A stretch of DNA of 29,788 bases from an uncultured Ruminococcus sp. (GTDB lineage: Bacteria; Bacillota_A; Clostridia; Oscillospirales; Ruminococcaceae): positions 1 to 29,788 of the forward strand of contig ONBA01000030.1 of assembly GCA_900315975.1 (NCBI GenBank). The letters run 5' to 3'. The notes beneath the pieces were generated by a model. The model was not told the origin of the DNA. It did no database searches and worked only from the letters and a program-made list of their open reading frames with translations. Position 1 is the stretch's first letter; every line of letters starts with the position of its first letter. Shown here piece after piece: positions 23,021 to 29,788 of the stretch. The translations under genes were made by a program, and so were the position numbers.

Positions 23021-24406
23021 TCAATAAGCCACTTTATTTCTTCCGTAATACTTATCTTTATCCTTGTCGCAAGCTTCCTTGACCTCAATAAATACCTGAC
23101 GGTAATTCTGATGTTTTTCGGGATCGAATGTCACAGATCCCTTTGCAACAGAGAGATTGTTTTCCTTAATGTGTTCGTCATTGTACTGTTTCAGAGCCGC
23201 CTCAAACTGCACAAAATGATCCCTCATTTTCCAGCTTGGCGTTTTATCCAGAATAACAATATATTCATCGCCAGTGATATGATAAAGATTATCTTTGCCA
23301 AAGACTGATTTTAACAGAATAGCGCACTCAAACATCAGCTTTTCTCCGGCTTCAAATCCATAATGTGTATAGGTTTTCTTCAAACCGTTAATGTCAAAGA
23401 ACGCTGCCGAAAAATCTGCATTGCCGGCTTCGATCTGCTCGTCAAGCTCTTTGATCTTGTTTCTGTATGCTGCCTTGTTTTTTACACCAGTAGTATCATC
23501 AATATATACTCCTGATTCCACATATCTCAGATAGGAGTGAAGTTTATTGTAGACTGATTCAATGCTTGTGTTTACCGCCTCATATTCATCAACAGAGTGA
23601 AGTGTGACTGTTTCACCATTTGCAAGCGTTTTCAAAACTTTGCTTTTAGTTTCCGGCAGCAGATCAAGTCTTTTGATCGAGCTCTGCATAATAATCTGGT
23701 CAAGCTGTTTGGTTTCAAGCTCAAGCTCGGACAAACGGTGGAGCATAGCAGAAAAGCGTTTTCTGTTCTGCGACATGATTATAAACGACAGAACAATACC
23801 TATTGTCAAAGCAGCCATGGTAATGATAACGGCAACTGCTGTACGGGAATTAAGCACCCCGTCATACCAGTCAGCATCGAAGTCTACGCCGATAATTCCA
23901 ACAACAGTCCCATCTGAATCATAAATAGGACTGTAAGCTGAATAGAATCTTCCCCATTCGTCGGAATGCGGTTTTTTATCAACCGACGGAACACCTTTTG
24001 CTGCTGCTTTAAGAGCATCTGTTGCTTCGATAGCCTCACCAAAATCAGCCGGATCTTCTCTGTCCGGATCAATTGAAAACGTGAATGTATCATTCGGACC
24101 GGGATTTATTCCATAGATATAATCCAGGTCTATATTATCCTGAAAAGAACGAAGTATATTAAGCGTTCGGATATATTCCTCCGTGTCTTTATCCTCGGCG
24201 GTCAGGTTTTTTATTATATCACCGTCTATCTGCGCCGCTGCCGCTTTTGAAACATCAAGCATTCGCTTATTTACCTGACCGCGCAGAGTGCGTTTTGACA
24301 TTGTCATAAGTGTCACACCCATAAGAATATTCGTGATCAGCAAAAGAGCAAGTGCCAGTATAAAATTACGCATACTTGTTCTTACTTTGGTATCTGTTTT
24401 TTTCAT
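23021..24406 (-). CDS. Membrane sensor with Cache-like domain and degenerate GGDEF domain
   Basis: 461 residues. Transmembrane helix about 14-36; an extracellular ligand-sensor segment about 45-185 (DLDYIYGINPGPND, GRFYSAYSPIYDSDG, VVGIIGVDFDADW) of the Cache/PAS-like type; second helix about 188-211; a coiled linker about 213-300; and a GGDEF-like domain about 303-455. The active-site motifs are altered: TGDEY (378-382) replaces GGDEF, and the usual ND of KINDTLGH is replaced (KKTYTHYGFEAGE). Catalysis is doubtful; such domains often serve as GTP or partner-binding regulators. First gene of the operon with the canonical cyclase. ATG 24406 has only a weak ribosome binding site (AGGTG), suggesting low expression. 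Confidence 0.85.
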   Translation of the reverse strand: MKKTDTKVRTSMRNFILALALLLITNILMGVTLMTMSKRTLRGQVNKRMLDVSKAAAAQIDGDIIKNLTAEDKDTEEYIRTLNILRSFQDNIDLDYIYGINPGPNDTFTFSIDPDREDPADFGEAIEATDALKAAAKGVPSVDKKPHSDEWGRFYSAYSPIYDSDGTVVGIIGVDFDADWYDGVLNSRTAVAVIITMAALTIGIVLSFIIMSQNRKRFSAMLHRLSELELETKQLDQIIMQSSIKRLDLLPETKSKVLKTLANGETVTLHSVDEYEAVNTSIESVYNKLHSYLRYVESGVYIDDTTGVKNKAAYRNKIKELDEQIEAGNADFSAAFFDINGLKKTYTHYGFEAGEKLMFECAILLKSVFGKDNLYHITGDEYIVILDKTPSWKMRDHFVQFEAALKQYNDEHIKENNLSVAKGSVTFDPEKHQNYRQVFIEVKEACDKDKDKYYGRNKVAY

Positions 24407-24429
24407 AATGCACCTATTTTTTCTGTTTT

Positions 24430-24491
24430 TGTTTATTCATGAAAACATAAAAAGCGCATTCAATAGGACATAATTATCCTGCGAATACGCT
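24430..24491 (-). terminator. Leader hairpin before the GGDEF operon
   Basis: On the minus strand, arms 24483-24491 and 24453-24461 make nine pairs (one G-U), with a second short stem AGGA/TCCT inside, followed by TTTTTATGTTTTC. It lies between two promoters and the start codon, so it may attenuate the operon. Its form matches the hairpin at 18549. Confidence 0.6.
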
Positions 24492-24534
24492 TATTGATCT
24501 TCATTTTCGTTGCGTTGTAGACCCTGTCTGTCTG

Positions 24535-24563
24535 ATTATACGGAAACGGCATGGCTTTGTCAA
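24535..24563 (-). promoter_or_regulatory. Consensus promoter P2 of the GGDEF operon
   Basis: On the minus strand, TTGACA (24558-24563), 17 bases, then TATAAT (24535-24540). Immediately downstream is CAGACAGACAGGGT, shared with the leader at about 388-398. Confidence 0.82.
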
Positions 24564-24588
24564 CACCTTTCGAGAAATGTCAGAAAAA

Positions 24589-24610
24589 ATGATATAATTT
24601 ATTATATCAT
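24589..24610. repeat. Inverted repeat overlapping the -10 of P1, possible operator
   Basis: ATGATATAAT (24589-24598), two bases, then its exact reverse complement ATTATATCAT (24601-24610). The second arm contains the P1 -10 hexamer, so a dimeric repressor could bind here. AT-only symmetry can also arise by chance. Confidence 0.45.
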
Positions 24611-24629
24611 ATTTTGTATCTGCTGTCAA
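24601..24629 (-). promoter_or_regulatory. Consensus promoter P1 of the GGDEF operon
   Basis: On the minus strand, TTGACA (24624-24629), 17 bases, then TATAAT (24601-24606). It is 66 bases upstream of P2. Confidence 0.8.
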
Positions 24630-24719
24630 GTTAAATGATAAGTATATGAGCTGTCATTTCTGTTGCTTCTGCTGTTTCTGACCCTTTTTGATAACACAGC
24701 TTTCTGAGTATCCGTCCGT

Positions 24720-24887
24720 ATGAGTGGATACTTGTCTATAGCTCTGTCCGTCAAAGAGCATTTCAATGATACTGCCGGCGTTCTTGTCGATTACATGAAG
24801 CGGACAGAGATGCTATACATGGAAAGGCAATGGGATCTTGTCGCGGGCATGGCGGGTACATTCAGGGAAATGAGGCTGGATTTTTAG
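24720..24887 (+). CDS. 55-codon ORF or C-terminal gene remnant
   Basis: From ATG 24720 the frame reads MSGYLSIALSVKEHF, then LVDYMKRTEMLYMERQWDL and ends FREMRLDF. The amphipathic composition looks like real protein, but there is no ribosome binding site and no promoter. Probably the end of a lost gene in a region of debris. No family recognised. Confidence 0.3.
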   Translation: MSGYLSIALSVKEHFNDTAGVLVDYMKRTEMLYMERQWDLVAGMAGTFREMRLDF

Positions 24888-24997
24888 CGCTCAATAAAGT
24901 TTATTTTATTTTTTCAGCAGGGATATTGAAAGTATAAACAGTTAATTCCCGGAAATACTAACCTCACAAAGTCAAAAAGATTTTGGGAGGTTTTTTT

Positions 24998-25159
24998 ATG
25001 AAAGCAACAGGAATAGTACGACGAATAGACGATCTCGGCCGAGTCGTGATACCCAAGGAAATACGCCGCACTATGCGTATACGCGAGGGCAGAAAAATAA
25101 TGCACAAACAGCTCTGTTCGCAGATATATTGCCGGATAGGGCTGCTTTGCTGTGTGTAA
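24998..25159 (+). pseudogene. Truncated AbrB/SpoVT-type regulator
   Basis: GGGAGG (24985-24990) precedes ATG 24998, which opens with the intact family signature MKATGIVRRIDDLGRVVIPK and EIRRTMRIREG. After RIREG the frame enters unrelated residues and stops at 25157-25159, giving 53 residues. Family members continue with a further strand of the DNA-binding domain (usually DPLEI...) and often a GAF-like domain. The same truncation point occurs in the remnant at 2909. A short peptide could still be made and might swap into AbrB-type dimers, but a working regulator is unlikely. Confidence 0.75.
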
Positions 25160-25200
25160 ATGATATCTGTGAGGGTAGAATAGATAGTGATTTGTAGTGA

Positions 25201-25320
25201 GAATTGTACAAAAATCAGAGCGAATTTTATTTGAGTGGGAATGTACAGATTACATTGAGCGAGACGAATAAAAAAATGCTCGACTTTGAGACGCTCAAAA
25301 TTCCGGTAAACGAGAAATAG
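25201..25320 (+). other. Short coding-like fragment
   Basis: An open frame of 39 codons ends at TAG 25318-25320 and reads LYKNQSEFYLSGNVQITLSE, then KMLDFETLKIPVNEK. There is no ATG or ribosome binding site. It looks like the tail of a lost gene. Together with 24720 and 24998 it shows that the 24.6-25.4 kb stretch is made of remnants. Confidence 0.25.
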
Positions 25321-25441
25321 CCAATAAGATATAAACGCAACAAACAAAGCATTTTCTGCCGCAAAATGGATCAATCTGGACGGCGTATATATTGACGCAC
25401 CTGCGACCTATTATCTCGACACTACAGATAATAACACTGTA

Positions 25442-28400
25442 ATGGAAAAGACCGCTGCCGGATTTGAACCGGCAAAGAATGTCAGCATCAGATCAGACGG
25501 CAATTTCTACGGAATGAAGATCGCAGGCGTTCCTGTTACTAATGCCAACAAGGGCGATATCCTCGGAGACGGTGTATTTGAGTATCTGCCTGACTGCAAG
25601 ACTCTTCTTGTAAGCGGCAACTGTACAACAGATTATCCTGTTATCGAGGTTGAAAACAATTCTCAAAATGATGTTTATCCGTTGACCGTTAATGTTGAGG
25701 ATCGCAGTGTATTCACCGGCAATAAGCACGGCGGCATTTCACTTTCGAGAGGTGAAACTACTATTACCGGTGCAGGATTACTTTCAATCATAGCTCCTAC
25801 ATCAGGAGGTATCAGTCTGAATGATAATGCTTCTGTGACTCTTGATGAAGCCAGTGTTTCTATTCAAAGCAAGTACGGTATAACCGGTTGTGCGGAATTT
25901 GTTATGGGCACAGAAGAAAGTCTTACTGTTACTCATTCTTATCTTGACATAAAGGCGGAAAGCGGACAGCCGGCTATTTCTCAGCTTAGAGGCGATGGAT
26001 TGGTTCTCAATTCATGCGGATTTACAAACAGCGGCCTGAGAATAATGCGCGAAGAGTTCGGCGACTGGGCAGAATTCGTTGCAGACGCAGACGGCAACTA
26101 TGCCTCTGAGGTAAGGATCCAGAGGAACGATGAAAACATCACAAATTACGGACTGTTTATTGGCGGCGTTGAGGTAACATCATACAACAAGGACGATGTT
26201 CTACATAACGGTGTATTCTCTTACGATGACCAGAAAAAAATACTCAGTGTCAAGGACAGCTTCAAAACGAAATCTAATAATGTCATCTATTCCAAAATGA
26301 ATTCTGAACTTACAATAAACTTTTATGGGGATTGTAATCTTGACAACTCTGACGATTCAAATTCTATCGCAGCATCTACTAAGTACCCTATTTATATAAC
26401 CGCTCCTCTTACTAATGATGCAGTTACAATGAAGTCGATCTGGATATGTAACGAATTATCAATCGAGAATATGACTCTCAATTTAACCGGAAGTTCCTTC
26501 ATAGATGTCGGCTTTGGTATCTTAAACTTTAATATTTCGGATGAACCGTCAAATTGTTACATCAAAAATGCAAATGTAAATATTGACCTTTGGGTTCCCG
26601 GTTGTGATGATTATGATCCAATCATAGGTTTTAATGATCTGATCTTAGAGGGAGGCAGCTATATTGCTTCACCGCAAAGCGTTAAATACATTGACGGACA
26701 TATAATTGACAGCGATGGAAATTATGTTAGTGAAGTATGTATCCGCATAAACAAGGAACATCCCGTCATCACTCAGCAGCCTGAGGATTATTCTGCATAC
26801 GACGGCTACACAGCTAAGTTTACTGTAGCAGCAAGACCTGCTGACGAGACCATTGAAACTCCGAAATTCTCATATCAGTGGCAGTATTATGACAATACAA
26901 CACAAAAATGGGTGGACAGCACACGTTCTACAGCCAAGCAGCCTACTCTGAAAGTAACTTCCGACCTTGCTCATGACGGCTTCCAGTACCGCTGCGTTAT
27001 CACAAGTCCGAACGGCAGCTCCACCGTATCTGATCCTGCTGTTCTCCATTACAAGAGCGGCATCAAGGAACAGCCCAAAGACTATTCCGGTGCTATCGGA
27101 ACAAATGCTAAGTTTACAGTTGGTTTCTCAGCACTCGGAACTCCCTCATATCAGTGGCAGTATTACAGCACCTCCGAAGAAAAATGGAAGAATTCCGGCA
27201 TGACAGGCGCTAATACTGCTACTCTCACAGTTCCTATCACAGAGGCACGTGACGGTCAGAAGTACCGCTGCATTATCACTGATATTCTCTCTGACGGCGG
27301 AGCTCAATCGTTCACCTCCAACACAGTGACTCTCAATGCAACTATCGGCTTCACAAAGCAGCCCACTTCTGTTACTCAGGCTATTGGCACAAAAGCTAAT
27401 TTCACTGCTACAGCTTCCGGTAAGGGTACTATCTCTTATCAGTGGCAGTATTACAGCAAGTCCGCAGGCGAGTGGAAGAATTCCGGTCTCAGCAGCGCAA
27501 AGACATCTACTCTGAGCGTTACTGTTTCCGAAACAAGCGACGGTCAGAAATACCGCTGTATCGCTACTTCCTCTGACGGAAAAAAGGCGATCTCCAATAC
27601 AGTTACTATCAAAGTCGCAGCAGCTATCACAAAGCAGCCCGCTAACGCAACCGGCGCAGTAGGCAGTGATGCTAAGTTCTCAGTAACAGCATCAGGTGCA
27701 GGCACTCTTTCCTACCAGTGGCAGTATTACGACAAGACTAAAAGCACATGGAAGGATTCCGGTATGACAGGCGCTAAGACAACAACCATAACAGTTCCTG
27801 TTACAGAGGCTCGCAACGGTCAGAAGTACCGCTGCGTTGTAACATCATCTAACGGCACAACAGTAACTTCTTCAACAGCTACTCTTACCGTTAAGGCAAC
27901 AGCTCCCGCTATTACAAAGCAGCCTGCAAACGCTTCCGGCGCAGTAGGCAGCAAGGTAAGTTTCTCTGTTACAGCATCCGGTACAGGTACACTCTCATAT
28001 CAGTGGCAGTATTACAGTAAATCAGCAGGTGAGTGGAAGAATTCCGGCCTCAGCAGCGCAAAGACATCTACTCTGAGCGTTACTGTTTCTGCAACAAACG
28101 ATGGTATGCAGTACCGCTGCATCGTCAAGTCCGCCAACGGTACATCCGTAACTTCCTCTGTTGCTAAGCTCACAGTTAAGGCAGCTATTACAAAGCAGCC
28201 CGCAAATGCTTCCGGTGCAGTAGGCAGCGATGCTAAGTTCTCAGTAACAGCATCAGGCGCAGGCACTCTTTCCTACCAGTGGCAGTATTACGACAAGACT
28301 AAAAGCGAATGGAAGGATTCCGGCATGACAGGTGCTAAGACAGCTACTATAACAGTTCCTGTTACAGCAGCCCGCAACGGTCAGAAGTACCGCTGCATCG

Positions 28401-28459
28401 TAACATCATCTAACGGCACAACAGTAACTTCTTCAACAGCTATACTCACCGTTAAGTGA
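25442..28459 (+). CDS. Ig-like repeat surface protein, N-terminus lost
   Basis: 1005 residues from ATG 25442, but there is no ribosome binding site or signal peptide. The frame is open and protein-like back to a stop at about 25323 (KWINLDGVYIDAPATYYLD), so a 5' truncation is likely. Residues 1 to about 438 are beta-rich with two related segments (GMKIAGVPVTNANKGDILGD and GLFIGGVEVTSYNKDDVLHN). From about 440 come six Ig-like repeats of about 90 residues: ITKQP at the start, SYQWQYY with the core Trp, and GQKYRC with the core Cys. The last three repeats are nearly identical in DNA. It ends after STAILTVK with no sorting signal. An adhesive or binding role is inferred; whether it is exported as encoded is doubtful. 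Confidence 0.78.
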   Translation: MEKTAAGFEPAKNVSIRSDGNFYGMKIAGVPVTNANKGDILGDGVFEYLPDCKTLLVSGNCTTDYPVIEVENNSQNDVYPLTVNVEDRSVFTGNKHGGISLSRGETTITGAGLLSIIAPTSGGISLNDNASVTLDEASVSIQSKYGITGCAEFVMGTEESLTVTHSYLDIKAESGQPAISQLRGDGLVLNSCGFTNSGLRIMREEFGDWAEFVADADGNYASEVRIQRNDENITNYGLFIGGVEVTSYNKDDVLHNGVFSYDDQKKILSVKDSFKTKSNNVIYSKMNSELTINFYGDCNLDNSDDSNSIAASTKYPIYITAPLTNDAVTMKSIWICNELSIENMTLNLTGSSFIDVGFGILNFNISDEPSNCYIKNANVNIDLWVPGCDDYDPIIGFNDLILEGGSYIASPQSVKYIDGHIIDSDGNYVSEVCIRINKEHPVITQQPEDYSAYDGYTAKFTVAARPADETIETPKFSYQWQYYDNTTQKWVDSTRSTAKQPTLKVTSDLAHDGFQYRCVITSPNGSSTVSDPAVLHYKSGIKEQPKDYSGAIGTNAKFTVGFSALGTPSYQWQYYSTSEEKWKNSGMTGANTATLTVPITEARDGQKYRCIITDILSDGGAQSFTSNTVTLNATIGFTKQPTSVTQAIGTKANFTATASGKGTISYQWQYYSKSAGEWKNSGLSSAKTSTLSVTVSETSDGQKYRCIATSSDGKKAISNTVTIKVAAAITKQPANATGAVGSDAKFSVTASGAGTLSYQWQYYDKTKSTWKDSGMTGAKTTTITVPVTEARNGQKYRCVVTSSNGTTVTSSTATLTVKATAPAITKQPANASGAVGSKVSFSVTASGTGTLSYQWQYYSKSAGEWKNSGLSSAKTSTLSVTVSATNDGMQYRCIVKSANGTSVTSSVAKLTVKAAITKQPANASGAVGSDAKFSVTASGAGTLSYQWQYYDKTKSEWKDSGMTGAKTATITVPVTAARNGQKYRCIVTSSNGTTVTSSTAILTVK
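26759..28456 (+). repeat. Six tandem Ig-like coding repeats
   Basis: Each unit is about 270-290 bases. Units 4 to 6 share long identical stretches, with two alternating sub-types: one with YYSKSAGEWKNSGLSSAKTS (units 3 and 5) and one with YYDKTKS-WKDSGMTGAKT (units 4 and 6). This A-B alternation points to duplication of a two-repeat block. Confidence 0.85.
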
Positions 28460-28480
28460 TCCGACCTATACTAACACCAA

Positions 28481-28510
28481 AAGCCCCGCAGATATCTGCG
28501 GGGCTTATTG
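28481..28510 (+). terminator. Terminator of the Ig-repeat gene
   Basis: An 11-bp stem (28481-28491 with 28496-28506) almost the same as the hairpin at 146-171. The T run is interrupted (ATTGTATT). Confidence 0.75.
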
Positions 28511-28797
28511 TATTATCAGAGGATTAGCTTTAGCTTACGGTATCACAAAGTATAATGCAAACTTTCTCAGTTGGCAAACGCTATGCCGAGCTTATCACAT
28601 ATTGTCACCGGAAGGGAAGGGGAGTAGGCAGCCTACAGGACAGATGCTTTACTTTGTTGCTTGTTGCGAAATGACAGTGACAGCATTCTGCGCTCAAAAT
28701 GATATCAGGCTAACGGTATGGACATTGAAAAACTTATGACCGGGATGTTTTCAAATCCGTCAGGAACGATACTCCTGCCATAGAATAATTGATAAAG
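28511..28797. other. Intergenic stretch without a convincing gene
   Basis: Only a 21-codon frame (28719-28784, MDIEKLMTGMFSNPSGTILL) is protein-like. It lacks a ribosome binding site and is probably a remnant. Confidence 0.4.
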
Positions 28798-28828
28798 CTT
28801 CCCCTCGCCAGTTGGCGAGGGGAGTTTT
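28798..28828. terminator. Terminator between convergent Ig-repeat genes
   Basis: CCCCTCGCC (28801-28809) pairs with GGCGAGGGG (28814-28822), loop AGTT, followed by TTTT. It probably serves the minus-strand gene ending at 28870 or the plus transcript. Confidence 0.65.
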
Positions 28829-28869
28829 GTATCTTATGGGACGCGGTTAATTTGACGCTTACGTTGCAA

Positions 28870-29788
28870 TTATTTCTTGACTGTAAGAATTGCAGTTGAT
28901 GAAGTCAGAGTCTTGCCATTAGCGTCCTTGATAACACAACGATACTTCTGTCCGTTTCTTGCTGCTGTAACGGGTACACTGAGGGTATCTGTATTAGCGC
29001 CAGTCATGCCGGAATCCTTCCAGCCTGAGCCGTTATCGTACTGCCACTGATATGTCAGTCCCGCACCGGTTGCAGTAACCTGGAACTTAACTGTTGAGTC
29101 AACTGCTCCGGATACTGAAGCAGGCTGCTTTGTTATCTTGGAAGCAACCTTGAGGACAGCAGAATTTGAAGTCAAAGTCTTACCATTAGCATCCTTGATA
29201 ACACAGCGGTACTTCTGTCCGTTTCTTGCCTCTGTTATAGGCACGCTGAGAGTTGATGTCTTAGCTCCTGTCATGCCGGAATCCTTCCAGCCTGAGCCGT
29301 TGTCGTACTGCCACTGATATGTGAGACCTGCGCCTGTTGCTGTAACTGTAAACTTAGCTGTATCACCTATATAGCCGGAAGCATCAACAGGCTGAGCAGT
29401 TATTGCACTAACGGCAGCTTTCACTGTAAGTGTAACTGCATCGGAATTAAATGTTTTTCCGTTTGCGTCCTTTATCACACAACGGTATTTGAGTCCGTTT
29501 CTTCCCTCTGTAACGGCTACACTGAGCGTGTTTGTCTTGCTTCCGGTCACATTGGAGTTCTTCCAGCCTGAGCCGCTGTTATACTGCCACTGATATGTGA
29601 GACCAGTACCTGTTGCTGTAACTGTGAACTTAGCTGTATCACCAATAGCGCCGCTGTAATCAACAGGCTGCTTTGTTATCTTGGTTGTTACTATAAGAAC
29701 AGCAGCATTTGAAGTCAAAGTCTTACCATTAGCGTCATTGATAATGCAGCGGTACTTCTGTCCGTTTCTTGCTTCTGTAACAGGCACG
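28870..29788 (-). CDS. Ig-like repeat surface protein (partial, 5' end outside the window)
   Basis: 305 C-terminal residues are visible. About three and a half Ig-like repeats have ITKQP or ITAQP openings, LTYQWQYDNGSGWKDSGMTG and GQKYRCVIKDANGKT, and the protein ends STAILTVKK. The repeats are related to those at 25442 but form their own subfamily (TATGAGLTYQWQYDNGSGWK), and they are very alike among themselves, suggesting recent internal duplication. The gene faces the 25442 gene tail to tail with about 410 bases between. No sorting signal or dockerin at the end. Confidence 0.82.
   Translation of the reverse strand, partial: VPVTEARNGQKYRCIINDANGKTLTSNAAVLIVTTKITKQPVDYSGAIGDTAKFTVTATGTGLTYQWQYNSGSGWKNSNVTGSKTNTLSVAVTEGRNGLKYRCVIKDANGKTFNSDAVTLTVKAAVSAITAQPVDASGYIGDTAKFTVTATGAGLTYQWQYDNGSGWKDSGMTGAKTSTLSVPITEARNGQKYRCVIKDANGKTLTSNSAVLKVASKITKQPASVSGAVDSTVKFQVTATGAGLTYQWQYDNGSGWKDSGMTGANTDTLSVPVTAARNGQKYRCVIKDANGKTLTSSTAILTVKK

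Noticed and set aside
26759..28456. Regular repeats that might be a CRISPR array or satellite DNA
   Set aside because: The repeat unit is about 280 bases, in frame and codes for Ig-like domains with conserved Trp and Cys; there are no short repeats with unique spacers.

Overview
The window looks like chromosome of a cellulolytic, Gram-positive anaerobe of the genus Ruminococcus or a close relative in the Oscillospiraceae. The main reason is a set of four secreted proteins with type I dockerins (cellulosome plug-in modules): a CBM22-like/dockerin/CE1 esterase, a CotH-domain protein, a DUF4434 protein and a DUF4874/DUF4832 protein. GGAGG ribosome binding sites, TTGACA-17-TATAAT promoters and SpoVT/AbrB-type remnants fit the same group. 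This assignment is by family recognition; no search was run. I recognised no tRNA, rRNA, complete insertion sequence or CRISPR array.

Layout. 1-870: the 3' end of an Ig-repeat surface protein with its terminator, then a promoter, a leader, a strong terminator hairpin and a decayed short locus. 870-9660: plant cell wall genes (esterase and CotH protein on the minus strand; DUF4434 and the first part of the DUF4832 group on the plus strand). They are interrupted by an AbrB remnant, a double nitroreductase ORF and a YgjP-like metallopeptidase. 9.7-12.2 kb: the DUF4874/DUF4832 dockerin protein. 12.2-12.6 kb: a collapsed copy of the module that is intact at 18.4-20.55 kb. 12.6-15.4 kb: a methyltransferase, fragments of an unknown gene and an SH3 lipoprotein. 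15.5-18.2 kb: a SpaA-type adhesin lacking its N-terminus. 18.4-20.6 kb: the intact module, consisting of a consensus promoter, structured leader, attenuator-like hairpin, secreted beta-helix-type protein, 30-residue peptide and terminator. 20.7-21.6 kb: a two-gene unit of unknown function (57 aa plus 249 aa, the latter beginning MQDRYAGD). 21.8-24.4 kb: two membrane GGDEF proteins in one operon, one with canonical and one with degenerate active-site motifs. 24.6-25.4 kb: a stretch of gene remnants including a second truncated AbrB. 25.4-29.8 kb: two convergent Ig-repeat genes.

How the genes relate. The dockerin proteins would be exported and mounted on a cellulosomal scaffold to act on hemicellulose and other wall polymers. 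The Ig-repeat, SpaA-like and beta-helix proteins are probably surface or secreted adhesion and binding proteins, and several are truncated, duplicated or recombined. The GGDEF pair could supply and sense cyclic dinucleotide.

The least explained feature is the duplicated unit of leader RNA, secreted protein and tiny peptide. Both peptides begin MEKY(I/T)TPEVEII. One copy of the unit has lost nearly all of its large gene but still keeps the peptide gene, its ribosome binding site and its terminator. The leaders at 18.4 and 12.25 kb share a stem-loop. Terminator-type hairpins sit before the coding regions at 437, 18549 and 24453.
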